A DNA stretch of 48,259 nucleotides from Rhizobium sp. Root1220 (GCF_001426265.1 NZ_LMDG01000013.1:63477-111735), one strand, 5' to 3'. Shown: positions 23,395 through 34,267, counted from the first letter of the stretch. Translations and numbers: made by a program. Notes: generated from the letters alone by a model not told the origin.

Positions 23395-23808
23395 TCACGG
23401 TTTGCGGGATTGACAGTCTCCACCGAGCAGATCGAGCCCCACCCATCCCATTCGATTTTCCTCGTAGACGCTTTGTTCCGGAACCAGGGAGGACGGCTCG
23501 TCAAAGCATCCCAGTGCGACCGCGACGAGGTCCTCACGGAACTCCGGCATCCAGAAGACCGTCGACCCGCAGGCCGGGCAGAACCTGAACTCAATCGATC
23601 TCCCGCTGTCGCCCGACCTTGTGTAACTGTTCGAGGCTCCGGAAGCGGCTACCCTTTCCTTGTCGAAGAAGACCGCCACCCCGAATGCACTGCCCGTGCG
23701 GCGCTGGCATTCCCGGCAGTGGCAGACGGAGATCTTGACAGGTTCTCCCTTGGCCGTGATCGAAAGCGTGCCGCAGGAACAACTGGCTTCTCGTTTCACT
23801 GTCACCAT
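23395..23808 (-). CDS. GFA-family zinc protein
   Basis: A 137-residue GFA/CENP-V-type protein. The metal ligands lie in CSCGTLS, CHCRECQRRTGSAFGV and CPACGSTVFW. The family includes S-(hydroxymethyl)glutathione synthase-like proteins, but most members have no proven activity. ATG 23808 is used because GGAG lies 9 bases upstream and the product then starts at the first zinc strand; ATG 23823 and 23898 are in frame. This second GFA-type gene of the window is intact, unlike the one at 5001-5431, and is clearly different in sequence. Confidence 0.8.
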   Translation of the reverse strand: MVTVKREASCSCGTLSITAKGEPVKISVCHCRECQRRTGSAFGVAVFFDKERVAASGASNSYTRSGDSGRSIEFRFCPACGSTVFWMPEFREDLVAVALGCFDEPSSLVPEQSVYEENRMGWVGLDLLGGDCQSRKP

Positions 23809-23857
23809 GGTGCGCTGCTCCATATAGCCTGCGTCGCTCCCGAAGGCTTTGCGAACG

Positions 23858-24055
23858 CTATTTCGAGGTTTGTCGCCGCCGTTGCTTGTCGAGTGCATTC
23901 ATGACGATGCACAAGGACTTTGATCCGTCCTCATCCATCAGTGTTGTCGGACGGCCGTGGTAGTCTGCTGCGAGCCCGGTGAACAGATCGAAAATCGTCC
24001 AGGAGCCGCCATGTTCGCGGCGGGTTGAATACCGGTCGGTGAGGAAGTCGCGCAT
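23858..24055 (-). CDS. small conserved protein, paralogue of 20861-21082
   Basis: A 65-residue protein from ATG 24055 (AGGA 5 bases upstream): MRDFLTDRYSTRREHGGSW, IFDLFTGLAADYHGR, LCIVMNALDKQRRR. It shares the WT-FD-FTG...ADY-GR...NALDK-RRR pattern with the gene at 20861. It lies between the ClC gene and the GFA gene on the same strand with short gaps, so one transcript is possible. Function unknown. Confidence 0.65.
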   Translation of the reverse strand: MRDFLTDRYSTRREHGGSWTIFDLFTGLAADYHGRPTTLMDEDGSKSLCIVMNALDKQRRRQTSK

Positions 24056-24073
24056 GGTCCTGTGCCGTCTGCG

Positions 24074-25429
24074 TCAGGTTCGAGTTGATTCCGGTTCCTT
24101 CTCCGCGGCGCGTCGCGCCCGGATGGCCGCCGCGATGAAGACACGCGACAGTCCATGGTAAAGCGGCTCGCGTGAAAGAATGCGCGAGGTCACGTAGCCG
24201 ATCATCGACACCGCCATGATCGGGATCACGGCTTGGTGGTCGCCGGTCATCTCCAGGATGATGACAAAGGCCGTCATCGGCGCCTGTACGACGCCTGCGA
24301 AATACCCGGCCATACCCAGGATCGCCGCCAGCGCGATGCTGGTGCCGAGCAGAGAGCCGACGGTACTACCGAAACCGGCGCCGACGGCCAGCGACGGCGC
24401 GAAGATGCCGCCCGGAATGCCTGACAGCATCGACAGGAAGCTGGCCGCAAGCTTCTCGACGAAGAACAGCAGCGGCAGGGCGTTGCCTTCGACCGCACCG
24501 CGCGCCTGCTCGTAACCGGTGCCGAAGGTCGTGCCGCCGGATGCGACGCCGATGACAGCGATTGCCAGTCCGCAGGTTCCCGCAAGTGCCAGCATGCGTT
24601 TCAGCGGTTGCGGTTGCGCCCAGCGGCGGATCTTCTGGCCGAAGTGTAGCGCAAAGCCACTGAAGGCGGCACCCAGAGCGCCTCCGCCGACACCGCAGAT
24701 CAGCACCAGTCCCCAGTCGCGAAGCTCGGTTGGCGCAGCAGACGCCATTCCGAAATAGTTATAGCTGCCGGAAAGCCCGAGTGCGGCTAGGCCGGAGAGG
24801 ATCACGGCGGTCAGCACCAGGCCGTTGGCGCGCGATTCATAGGTTCGGCTCATTTCCTCGATGGCAAAGACGATACCGGCAAGCGGGGTGTTGAAGGCGG
24901 CCGCGATACCAGCGGCCGAACCCGCCAGGATCAGCCCGCGTGCCTGCGCCATGCCGCCAAAACGGGCGACGGCGAGCATGATCGACGCGCCGACCTGCAC
25001 CGTCGGCCCCTCGCGACCGATCGAGGCGCCGGAGAACAGCCCAAGCACCGTCAGTACGATCTTTCCGAAGGCGATCTTCAGCGACAGCAGCCGCGTCCGG
25101 TCTTCCACGTCGTGCAAGTGCCGCGCGGCGATCGCCTGCGGAATGCCGCTGCCGCCCGAATTCGGAAACAGCGTTGCTGCCAGATAGGCCGAGAGCACGA
25201 AGCCCGCGGGCGTCAGCAACAGCGGCAGCAGGAAGCTCCATTCACCGGCAGAGGTGAGGGATCCGAATGCGTTTTGCGCCAGATCCGCGAGCTTGGCGAA
25301 GCCGACGCTGATCACGCCGATGGCGAGCGCCCCACACCAGAATACCAGTCGTGGCTTCCAGAGCGAAAACGACCCCCAGATCACGCGGGAGCGGCGAAGG
25401 AGCTTGGAATAGCGGTAACGGCTTGGCAT
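24074..25429 (-). CDS. clcA: ClC-type chloride channel / H+-Cl- antiporter
   Basis: About 451 residues with the ClC selectivity signatures in order: GSGIPQA, GREGPTVQVGAS with the gating glutamate, IEEMSRTYESR with the internal proton glutamate, and GIPGGIFAPSLAVGAGFG. Both glutamates being present points to a 2 Cl-/H+ exchanger rather than a channel (family knowledge). Ten or more membrane segments; the short C-terminal tail is basic and no CBS domains are present. ATG 25429 is preferred over 25501 because the conserved part follows directly. Such exchangers help in acid resistance. First gene of an ion-transport block. Confidence 0.9.
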   Translation of the reverse strand: MPSRYRYSKLLRRSRVIWGSFSLWKPRLVFWCGALAIGVISVGFAKLADLAQNAFGSLTSAGEWSFLLPLLLTPAGFVLSAYLAATLFPNSGGSGIPQAIAARHLHDVEDRTRLLSLKIAFGKIVLTVLGLFSGASIGREGPTVQVGASIMLAVARFGGMAQARGLILAGSAAGIAAAFNTPLAGIVFAIEEMSRTYESRANGLVLTAVILSGLAALGLSGSYNYFGMASAAPTELRDWGLVLICGVGGGALGAAFSGFALHFGQKIRRWAQPQPLKRMLALAGTCGLAIAVIGVASGGTTFGTGYEQARGAVEGNALPLLFFVEKLAASFLSMLSGIPGGIFAPSLAVGAGFGSTVGSLLGTSIALAAILGMAGYFAGVVQAPMTAFVIILEMTGDHQAVIPIMAVSMIGYVTSRILSREPLYHGLSRVFIAAAIRARRAAEKEPESTRT

Positions 25430-25610
25430 GACGGACTCGATACGTGCGTAGGCTATCAAACCTTCTAACGCCAAAGACGCCCGAAGATCACCCCCCAACA
25501 ATTGAAAACGCGCGGGATCGGGGTAGGATCGCTCCGTGCCGAACCACGGAGGACGCTATGTTCAGCGCATCGGAAGGGGATCGCCATCCCTTGGGCCAGA
25601 CGACGTTCCC

Positions 25611-25766
25611 ATGATGCAGACTCTGGTGAAGAACTACTGCCTGACGAAGACCATCGAACTGGATAGCGAGGAGGCGCGGGACGTCGCGCACGAACTGCTG
25701 AAGTGGTTTCAGATCGGCGTGACCGATAAGAGCAGACTGCAAGAACTACTCGCGTCACATACCTGA
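25611..25766 (+). CDS. small conserved rhizobial-type protein
   Basis: A 51-residue acidic, helical product (MMQTLVKNYCLTKTIELDSE; then EARDVAHELLKWFQIG). The open frame extends up to GTG 25536, but the extra residues look random; neither start has a strong ribosome site. It sits between the divergent ClC gene and the convergent nhaA end. No function known. Confidence 0.4.
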   Translation: MMQTLVKNYCLTKTIELDSEEARDVAHELLKWFQIGVTDKSRLQELLASHT

Positions 25767-25784
25767 CGCCGCACGACTCCCAAG

Positions 25785-26980
<1,196 letters not shown>

Positions 26981-27212
26981 GGGTTCGCTCCCTCGATAAA
27001 GGTGATCTCAGTCTCCGTCGATCAGGGGAATCCCCGGCGCACGCAGCACACGCCTGCCTCATAACTAAGGACTGGAGATTGGTTTGCCTAGCGAAATCGA
27101 CAGGCACTGTCCATTCTGACAAAGGCTTGAACGGGACGTGAGACGTCTTATCTGGTCGATGCGTAGCCTAACCGGGCCGTGCATTCCGTCTCTTCCGATA
27201 GGAGGTTGCCAA

Positions 27213-27320
27213 ATGCGTCCCTCTCAAACGATCTTCCTTGCCGTCGTGGCAGTCGCAATCGCCGGATTGTTGTACCTGGCCTTTTCCGTCGGCCCCACCA
27301 TCGCTCCGCCACCGATGTAG
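27213..27320 (+). CDS. 35-residue membrane micropeptide
   Basis: ATG 27213 with a very good AGGAGG 7 bases upstream. The product is one hydrophobic helix (FLAVVAVAIAGLLYLAFSVG) after a short polar start, with a proline-rich end APPPM. It may be a small membrane subunit or regulator. It faces a second micropeptide on the other strand. Confidence 0.55.
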   Translation: MRPSQTIFLAVVAVAIAGLLYLAFSVGPTIAPPPM

Positions 27321-27340
27321 GGATCGTGATCGAACGACGC

Positions 27341-27451
27341 TCAGGGGCCGAACCATCCCGCGACGCCGGCACCGCTGACCGCAATCTGCGCCACGGCAAG
27401 GAGAACGAGAGCCGCGATCACATATGGGAGCCACTTCTTTCTGACATGCAT
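27341..27451 (-). CDS. 36-residue membrane micropeptide
   Basis: ATG 27451 to TGA 27341. A basic start (MHVRKKW) is followed by one transmembrane stretch (LPYVIAALVLLAVAQIAVSG) and GWFGP. The positive-inside pattern and helix length are convincing, the ribosome site is weak. It lies just after the NhaP-type gene on the same strand. Confidence 0.45.
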   Translation of the reverse strand: MHVRKKWLPYVIAALVLLAVAQIAVSGAGVAGWFGP

Positions 27452-27486
27452 GCGCGTCGTCCACTCAAGCTAGCTATCCCGCGTCC

Positions 27487-28735
27487 TTAGCGCGAAGCAT
27501 CGGACGTGCGCAACGCGGTGGCGACTTTCCCCAGCGTCAGCCCCTGTACGACGATCGTAAAGATCACGACCGCGTCGCCGTGAGCAAGGCCGCCTTGAAG
27601 GGCGTCTCCGGCAGGGAGAGAGCAATCGCGATCGAGATGCCGCCCCTCAGGCCTCTCCAGACAAGGACGATCACGGTTCCGCGGACGAAGTCGTACCGTC
27701 TGCGAAGCAGGGTCACGGGAACGATCGTCGATGCGAAGCGGGCCGCGAGCGCCACTGGGATCGCGGTGAGCGCCAGAGGAAGGATCGACGCCTGGTATCG
27801 AACGACCAGGACCTCCAGCCCGATAAGAAGAAAGAGCACCGCGTTCAGGATCTGGTCCACCAGCGTCCAGAAGCCGAACAGGTATCGCTGCGTCACGTCG
27901 CTGAGCGCATCCTTGGGTCCGCGGTTTCCGACAAGGATGCCCGCGACCACGACGGCGATCGGACCGCTCATGTGAAGTGCGGAGGCGAACGAATAGCATC
28001 CCATCGCCAGCGCGATGGAGATCAGAACTTCGACCGGGTAGTCGTCGATCGCCCTCGTGGCGCGATAGGCGACGTAACCTGAGATCAGGCCGACGACGGC
28101 TCCGCCCAGGGCCTCCAAAAGGAACAGCTCCGCGACCTGCGCCGCACCGACGTCCGCGCCACCGCTCGCAAGCGCAAGCAGCGCCGTGAACACGACGACG
28201 CCGACGCCGTCGTTGAAGAGGGACTCCCCCGCCATGTCCGTCTCCAGCGTCTGCGGGACCTTGATCGCCTTGAGCGTGGACAGAACCGCGACTGGATCAG
28301 TCGGGCTGATCAAGGCGCCGAACACCAATGCCCACAATAGCGGCAGCTCGACGCCAACGAGGCCAGCCAAGCTCCACATCGCCAAGCCGACCAGAACTGT
28401 GGAAAGGAGCACGCCCATCGTTGCCATCGCGCCCACGACCGCGACCCGCGACCGAAGAGCGGCGAAGTCCACATGGAGCGATCCCGCAAACAGCAGGAAG
28501 GCAAGGAGGCCGTTCATCACCGTCGTCTGGAAATCGATCTGCCGGACAAGTTCTGCGACGGCCGCGTAGAGCGCGACGCTCGGGACCGCCAGCTCAAGCA
28601 ATACGAGCAGGGACGACGCCGCGAGGCTCATGACGAGAATTCCGATCGACGGCGGGAGCTTCAGATAGCGGTGGTTGACCCAGGCGAACCCGGCCGTGAG
28701 GGCAGGAGAAGCGATATGAGATCGAAGACGGACAA
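27487..28735 (-). pseudogene. CPA1-type (NhaP-like) Na+/H+ antiporter with two frameshifts
   Basis: The core reads FAWVNHRYLKLPPSIG, then FGALISPTDPVAVLSTLKAI and GESLFNDGVGVVVF, hallmarks of CPA1 exchangers with the transport Asp pair. At the 5' end, TTG 28735 (AAGGA 8 bases upstream) gives LSVFDLISLLL; an indel near 28700 (CCC run) is needed to reach LTAGFAWV. At the 3' end, an indel near 27574 separates FKAALLTAT from VVIFTIVVQGLTLGKVATAL (stop 27487). Repaired, it is about 415 residues. It lies directly downstream of kup. Decay or sequence error. Confidence 0.8.
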
Positions 28736-28779
28736 GTTGAAGTTCCTTGCGCATGTCGGGAGACCGGCGCTCGGCGCCG

Positions 28780-30681
28780 CTAGATGGTCGTTTGCAGCCC
28801 GAGTTCGACGACGCGTCCGGACGGCAGCCCGAAGTAGTCTGTGGCATTGCTGGCGTTCTGCGCAAGCGCGATGAACAACCGGTCCTGCCAGAACGGCATG
28901 CCGCCTTTCTTCGACGGGAGGATCGTCCGGCGTGACAGGAAGAAGGAGGTCGACATAATGTCGAACTTCAGACCTAGCTTCCTTACGAGCACGAGTGCGC
29001 GCGGAATGTTCGGCGTCTCTATGTACCCGAACGTGATCACCAGACGGCTGAAACGAGGGTTGAAGCTCTCTAGTAAGATCTTCTCGTCATCAGGAACGAA
29101 GGGCGTCGTGGAGGTGACGACGCTCAGGATGACGTTCTGCTCGTGGAGCACCTTGTAGTGCTTGAGACTGTGGAGAAGAGCGGTCGGCGCGCCTTCCACG
29201 TCGCTCGTCAGGAAGATTGCCGTCCCTGGAACCGTGGGTGGCTTCTTGCGGGCCAGATTGTCGATGATCGCCGACAGCGGGATCTCGTCCGTCTTGGTAC
29301 GGGCGGCGAGCAGACGCCGGCCCGCCGTCCAGGTCTGCATGATGAGGGCCATGGTCGATGCGACCGCGACCGGAACCCAGCCGCCATCCGCGAACTTAGC
29401 GACGTTGGCCGCCAGAAATCCGGCGTCGATCAGGGACATCGGCACGATCACGGCAAGTGCCGTCGCCAGCTTCCAGCTCCACATACGCCGCATGACGATG
29501 AACAGAAGAACCGAAGTGATGAGCATCTCGCCCGTCACCGCGATCCCGTAAGCGGCGGAGAGCCCGCTGGAGTTCCGAAAGAACAGCACCAGCGCGGTCA
29601 CGAACACGAAAAGCAGGCTGTTCACCTGCGGCATGAAGATCTGTCCGGAATGCGTTTCCGAAGTGTGAAGAATTCGCAGCCGTGGCAGAAGGTTGAGATG
29701 CATCGCCTGGCGCACAAGCGAGTATGCGCCGGAGATCACCGCCTGGCTAGCAATCACCGTTGCCGCCGTGGCCAGACAGACCATGGGAATCCTTGCCCAT
29801 TCCGGATGCATCCCGAAAAAGGGGTGAGCGGCCAGCTCCGGGTTCGCCAGCACGAAGGCGCCCTGTCCGAAGTAGTTCAAAAGCAGGCTCGGAAACACAA
29901 GTGAAAACCACGCGATCACGATCGGTCGGCGGCCAAAGTGTCCAAGGTCGACGTAAAGCGCCTCCGCACCGGTCACCGCCAGAAAGACCGCGCCAAGGAC
30001 TGCCACGGACGAACCCAGGTTGTTGGCGACATACCGGAACGCGTGGACCGGATTGACGGCGCCCAGCACCGACGGATCGTCGAAGATGTGGATCGCCCCG
30101 CTGATCCCGAGCACGACGAACCAAAGCGCGGTCACCGGGCCGAAGACGGAGACGACGCCGCTCGTGCCGAACCGCTGCACGAAAAAGAGAACCGCGATGA
30201 TCGTCAGCGTGATCGGCACGACCCAGTTCGAGAGCGCCGGGGCAACCACCTCGATGCCTTCGACCGCAGAGAGGACGGAGATCGCCGGAGTGATGATCGC
30301 ATCGCCCAGGAACAGGGAGGCGCCGATCACGCCAAGGACAAGCACCCACTTGGGGCGACCGGTCAGACCTTCGCGCGCCAAGCTCATCAAAGAGAGCGTG
30401 CCGCCTTCGCCGCGGTTATCGGCCTTAAGCACGAACGTCACGTATTTGAGGGTGACGACGATGGTAAGCGCCCACACGATAAGGGAGAGAATGCCGAGCA
30501 CGTTGGCATGATAGGCCCCCGACACGCCGGTCGCATGCAATGCTTCCCGGAATGCGTAAAGCGGACTGGTCCCGATGTCTCCGTAAACGACGCCCAAAGC
30601 CGCGAGAACAAGCGCCGGCGTTCCGTTCCGGGTCTGGTGTTCCAGTTCCGGATCTTCAAATCGCATAGGGGAATCGGTCAA
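28780..30681 (-). CDS. kup: Kup-family potassium uptake protein
   Basis: About 633 residues. ALGVVYGDIGTSPLYAFREA is the family's opening signature, followed by KADNRGEGGTLSLMSLA and GASLFLGDAIITPAISVLSA; twelve membrane segments occupy the first two thirds and a cytoplasmic domain the rest, ending GRVVELGLQTTI. Kup proteins are K+/H+ symporters used at low pH or low turgor. I prefer TTG 30681 (AGGAC 8 bases upstream) over ATG 30666, which lacks a ribosome site; the open frame runs further up without homology. The NhaP-type gene follows 44 bases later on the same strand. Confidence 0.9.
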   Translation of the reverse strand: MTDSPMRFEDPELEHQTRNGTPALVLAALGVVYGDIGTSPLYAFREALHATGVSGAYHANVLGILSLIVWALTIVVTLKYVTFVLKADNRGEGGTLSLMSLAREGLTGRPKWVLVLGVIGASLFLGDAIITPAISVLSAVEGIEVVAPALSNWVVPITLTIIAVLFFVQRFGTSGVVSVFGPVTALWFVVLGISGAIHIFDDPSVLGAVNPVHAFRYVANNLGSSVAVLGAVFLAVTGAEALYVDLGHFGRRPIVIAWFSLVFPSLLLNYFGQGAFVLANPELAAHPFFGMHPEWARIPMVCLATAATVIASQAVISGAYSLVRQAMHLNLLPRLRILHTSETHSGQIFMPQVNSLLFVFVTALVLFFRNSSGLSAAYGIAVTGEMLITSVLLFIVMRRMWSWKLATALAVIVPMSLIDAGFLAANVAKFADGGWVPVAVASTMALIMQTWTAGRRLLAARTKTDEIPLSAIIDNLARKKPPTVPGTAIFLTSDVEGAPTALLHSLKHYKVLHEQNVILSVVTSTTPFVPDDEKILLESFNPRFSRLVITFGYIETPNIPRALVLVRKLGLKFDIMSTSFFLSRRTILPSKKGGMPFWQDRLFIALAQNASNATDYFGLPSGRVVELGLQTTI

Positions 30682-30837
30682 ATGGCGTGTCCTGAGACGA
30701 AAGCTGTGACTGGGGTGGGGGACGTTGCCATTGGCATGCACACGATGCAACGCCAAACGTGTTTTCACAACGGTCCGCGATCCCGATACGGCTGTATGAT
30801 CTCGTCCGTGGTGGCTGCAGCTTTGTGTATAAAACCG

Positions 30838-31196
30838 CGCGGCCTGGTGACAGATCATCAGGCCAGAAAGGTCAATGCATTGAAGCAGGGTTCGCAAGCG
30901 TTTGCCACCATGCGTGGCTTGGCCATGCGCCACGGCATCTTCCGCAGCAGCAGCTCGCAAGCATTGGATGAATGGATCGACGATGCCATCGATAGCGGGC
31001 TAAGGGCAATCATGCGTTTCGCCAGCGTTTTGCGCCGGGATTTGATGCCGTAAAAAATACAATCGAATTCCCTTGGAGCAACGGTCAAGCCGAAGGCCAG
31101 ATCAACCGTCTCAAGATGCTGAAACGAGCAATGTACGGTCGCGCCGGCCTAGAGCTGATGAGGGCGAGAATGATGCCACTGAATCACAGAAATTGA
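30838..31196 (+). pseudogene. ISL3-family transposase, C-terminal fragment, frameshifted
   Basis: The plus strand reads ATMRGLAMRHGIF, then LDEWIDDAIDSGLRAIMRFA, SVLRRD, then after a one-base shift in the A-run at 31051-31057 continues TIEFPWSNGQAEGQINRLKM, LKRAMYGRAGLELMRARMM, to TGA at 31194-31196. This is the end of ISL3-type transposases (DDE; WSNGQ-EG-INRLK signature). The first two thirds are missing. Relic. Confidence 0.8.
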
Positions 31197-31464
31197 GGAA
31201 GACCCCGATTAAATGCACAACGACACTACGTCCATCAGTCTGGCGATGCTGCCTCATTGTGCTTATGCGCTATCTAAAGATATCCTTACCAAGACGCCAA
31301 CGGTTCGTGCAACAAGACTCCGTTCCAATATACGATAGGAGCCGTATGCGGTCGTACCGCACTTGCGGATCTAATCGGTAGGGCCGATGGGTAACCATCG
31401 TCCCTACCGGACCGTTCTTCCGGTCGATGGCGGCTTGCTGGCAAGCCAGGAGCAAAGGAGGAAA
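31197..31464. other. intergenic stretch with a hairpin
   Basis: No gene. GTAGGG/CCCTAC plus GATGG/CCATC form a hairpin at 31378-31407. The left part may be the end of the ISL3-type element. Confidence 0.4.
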
Positions 31465-31484
31465 GGCCAGGCTGGAGCCTGGCC
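31465..31484 (-). terminator. terminator of the TRAP operon
   Basis: GGCCAGGCT, two bases, AGCCTGGCC: a perfect 9-bp stem 10 bases past the DctP stop, followed on the minus strand by TTTCCTCCTTT. Confidence 0.75.
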
Positions 31485-31493
31485 ATTTTAGAA

Positions 31494-32606
31494 TCACTTG
31501 CCGGCGGCCTGGGCCGAATAGACGTAGCTGTCGTAGCTGTACTCGGCGACGCGGAACCACTCGTAGGACTCGTCGCGGAACTTCTTCCAGCCGGGGTAGA
31601 TCTTGGCCCATGCGGGGTGCTTTTCGCTGTACTCCGCATAGAGTTCGAACGTGGCCTTGTAGGCTGCGTCCATGACGTCGCGCGGCAACGGTCGAAGCTT
31701 CACGCCCTTGCCGACCAGCGAGCGGATTGCCGTGGTGTTCTTCACGTCATAAAGCGCCTGCATGTTGATGTTTGCAGCCTTGCAGGCGGTGTCGAGGGCG
31801 GCCTTGTAGGCGTCCGGAAGCGCTTGGTACTGTTCGGTATTGATGTAGAAGTGGATCGTCAGACCGCCTTCCCAATAGGCTGGGTAGTAGTAATTCTGCG
31901 CAATCTGATAAAAGCCTAGGCGCTCGTCGTCGTAGGGACCGATCCACTCTGCCGCGTCGATCGTGCCGCGCTCGAGAGCCGGGTAGATATCGCCGCCTGG
32001 CAACTGCTGTGGAACGACGCCGAGCCGCGACATGACCTCGCCGGCAACGCCCGCGATTCTCATCTTGACGCCCTTGAGATCAGCGAGGCTCTTGATCTCC
32101 TTGCGGAACCAGCCGCCCATCTGGGCGCCCGTGGCGCCGCCAGGTATGCCAACGACACCGTAGTCGGCGAGGAATGCGTTATAGGCCTCGTTGCCGCCGC
32201 CGTGATAAAGCCAGGCGTTTTGCTGCCGGGCATTCAAGCCAAACGGGATCGTCGAGCCGATCGCAAATGTCGGATCCTTCCCGGTGAAGTAATAGCCGCA
32301 GGTGTGAGCAATCTCGACGGTGTTGGCCTTGACGGCATCTAGTGCCTGGGGACCGGGTACGAGTTCGCCGGCCTGGAAGACCTGGATTTGGAATTTGCCG
32401 TCGGTGATTTTCGACAGGGCGTCAGCCATGACGACGGCACCACCGTAAATCGTGTCGAGATTGTTCGGGAAGCCTGATGTCAAACGCCATTTCAGCGTTG
32501 GAAGCTCCTGGGCGATCGCGGGTGCTGCAAGTGTTGCGCTCACGGCTGTGGCAGCGCCACCAAGCGCGCCCTTCGTCAGGAAATTACGTCGGTTCAAGCC
32601 AGTCAT
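31494..32606 (-). CDS. dctP: TRAP transporter substrate-binding protein, DctP/TakP type, Tat-exported
   Basis: A 370-residue periplasmic protein. NRRNFLTKGALGG, then ATLAAPAIAQ is a twin-arginine signal. The mature part has WRLTSGFPNNLDTIYGGA, MGGWFRKEIKSLADLKGVKM, AAEWIGPYDDERLGFY and YYYPAYWEGGLTIHFY, the pattern of TakP-like proteins that bind pyruvate and other 2-oxo acids with Na+ (family knowledge; the ligand here is inferred). ATG 32606 has GAGGAGG 9 bases upstream. Third gene of the Q-M-P operon on the minus strand, ending in a strong hairpin. Confidence 0.85.
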   Translation of the reverse strand: MTGLNRRNFLTKGALGGAATAVSATLAAPAIAQELPTLKWRLTSGFPNNLDTIYGGAVVMADALSKITDGKFQIQVFQAGELVPGPQALDAVKANTVEIAHTCGYYFTGKDPTFAIGSTIPFGLNARQQNAWLYHGGGNEAYNAFLADYGVVGIPGGATGAQMGGWFRKEIKSLADLKGVKMRIAGVAGEVMSRLGVVPQQLPGGDIYPALERGTIDAAEWIGPYDDERLGFYQIAQNYYYPAYWEGGLTIHFYINTEQYQALPDAYKAALDTACKAANINMQALYDVKNTTAIRSLVGKGVKLRPLPRDVMDAAYKATFELYAEYSEKHPAWAKIYPGWKKFRDESYEWFRVAEYSYDSYVYSAQAAGK

Positions 32607-32670
32607 TGTGTTCGTCCTCCTCAGGTTAATTGGATAGGCTGCAGTGTGCGTGGCTACTTGCTGATTGTCT

Positions 32671-34251
32671 CTACTTGGCTGGCTCTGCAGATGGCGCGCC
32701 GAAGCGAGGTGTCGGCGATCCGAAATCGGGTGTCGGCGACCCCAGAGGCGGAGCGGCGGGCTCGCCGGAAGACGGCTCCGGTGCGCCAAACGGCTGGCTC
32801 GGCGTTCCGAACGGATTGTCGCCGCCCGCACCCGGCATTGGCACATTCAGCTGGATTGTCGATGGATCGACGTCGACATGGCCGGACTTGTAGTGTGTCA
32901 CCAGTTGCGGGAAGGCGATGACGATGATGACCATCGCGAGCTGGATCCCCAGGAAGGGAAGGGCGCCCATGTAGATCTGGCCGGAGGTGACAGGCTGGAT
33001 GGTGGCCCCGGTCACCCGATCCTTGTAGGCACGCGTCGGCGCAACGGATCGCAGGTAGAACAGCGAGAAGCCGAAGGGCGGGTGCATGAACGAGGTCTGC
33101 ATGTTGATCGCCAGCATGACCCCGAACCAGATCAGGTCGATACCAAGCGCGTCGGCAACGGGCGCCAGCAGCGGGATGATGATGAAGGCCAGCTCGAAAT
33201 AATCCAAGAAGAAGGCCAGGAAGAATACCAGTATGTTGGCGACGATCAGGAACCCGACGGCGCCACCTGGAATCGATGTCATCAGATGCTCGACCCAGAC
33301 ATGGCCGTTGACACCATAGAATGTCAGCGAAAACACACGTGCGCCGAGAAGAATGAAGATGACGAACGATGAAAGCTTAGCGGTCGCGTAGAGGGCAGAC
33401 TTGACCATCGGAAGATCGAGCCGCCGGTTGATGGCCGCAAGAACGAGTGCGCCAGCCGCGCCCATTGCGCCGCCCTCGGTCGGCGTGGCCAGCCCGATGA
33501 AGATTGTTCCGAGCACGAGGAAGATCAGCACCAGCGGCGGGACGAGCGATGTGATGACGCGGCCCAGCAGTTTCCAGCCGCGCAGTGTCCGCGCTTCCGG
33601 CGGCAAGGCCGGCACGCTTTGCGGCTTCAATATCGACATGGTGATGATGTAGGCGGAATAGGCAGCGACGAGCAGAAGGCCCGGTATGAGGGCACCCTTG
33701 TACATGTCACCGACCGACCTGCCGAGCTGATCGGCCAGAATGATCAGCACAAGGCTCGGCGGGATGATCTGGGCGAGCGTACCCGACGCTGCGATGGTGC
33801 CGGCTGCCACGCGGCGATCATAGCCGTAGCGTAGCATGATCGGCAGCGAGATAAGGCCCATGGAAATGACCGAGGCAGCGACCACGCCGGTGGTGGCGGC
33901 AAGGATTGCGCCGACGAAGATCACCGCGAAGGCCAGACCTCCCCTGACCGGTCCGAACAACTGGCCGATCGTATCCAGCAGGTCTTCCGCCATACCGCTT
34001 CGTTCGAGGATAAGGCCCATGAAGGTAAAGAAGGGAATGGCCAGCAGCGTCTCGTTCGACATCTGCCCGAAAATGCGATCCGGAATTGCGCCAAACAGAG
34101 TGATCGGCAAGAGGCCCATCTCGATGCCGACAAAGCCGAACACAAAGCCAACGAAGGCTAGTGCAAAGGCGACGGGATAGCCCGCTAGGAGCACGACGAT
34201 CAGTGACAGGAACATGATCGGCGCGAGATTTTCCGCGAAGAATGCAAACAT
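32671..34251 (-). CDS. dctM: TRAP transporter large permease (DctM) with proline/glycine-rich tail
   Basis: About 526 residues: twelve membrane segments with FAENLAPIMFLSLIVVLLAG, then IPFFTFMGLILERSGMAEDL and PTEGGAMGAAGALVL, the usual DctM text, and MQTSFMHPPFGFSLFYLRS near the end. It is Na+-driven and works with the small permease and the binding protein. Unusually, after the last helix about 75 residues follow with repeated FG-x-P/GSPTP units (FGTPSQPFGAPEPSSGEPAA), low complexity and probably cytoplasmic or periplasmic. ATG 34251 is used (weak GGGAC upstream); it starts 17 bases after dctQ ends. Confidence 0.9.
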   Translation of the reverse strand: MFAFFAENLAPIMFLSLIVVLLAGYPVAFALAFVGFVFGFVGIEMGLLPITLFGAIPDRIFGQMSNETLLAIPFFTFMGLILERSGMAEDLLDTIGQLFGPVRGGLAFAVIFVGAILAATTGVVAASVISMGLISLPIMLRYGYDRRVAAGTIAASGTLAQIIPPSLVLIILADQLGRSVGDMYKGALIPGLLLVAAYSAYIITMSILKPQSVPALPPEARTLRGWKLLGRVITSLVPPLVLIFLVLGTIFIGLATPTEGGAMGAAGALVLAAINRRLDLPMVKSALYATAKLSSFVIFILLGARVFSLTFYGVNGHVWVEHLMTSIPGGAVGFLIVANILVFFLAFFLDYFELAFIIIPLLAPVADALGIDLIWFGVMLAINMQTSFMHPPFGFSLFYLRSVAPTRAYKDRVTGATIQPVTSGQIYMGALPFLGIQLAMVIIVIAFPQLVTHYKSGHVDVDPSTIQLNVPMPGAGGDNPFGTPSQPFGAPEPSSGEPAAPPLGSPTPDFGSPTPRFGAPSAEPAK

Positions 34252-34267
34252 TCGATATGTCCCGGAC

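Noticed and set aside
29938..31053. 371-codon plus-strand frame opposite kup
   Set aside because: High-GC antisense shadow of a well-supported transporter gene; composition is typical of a mirror frame (Asp/Arg/His rich).
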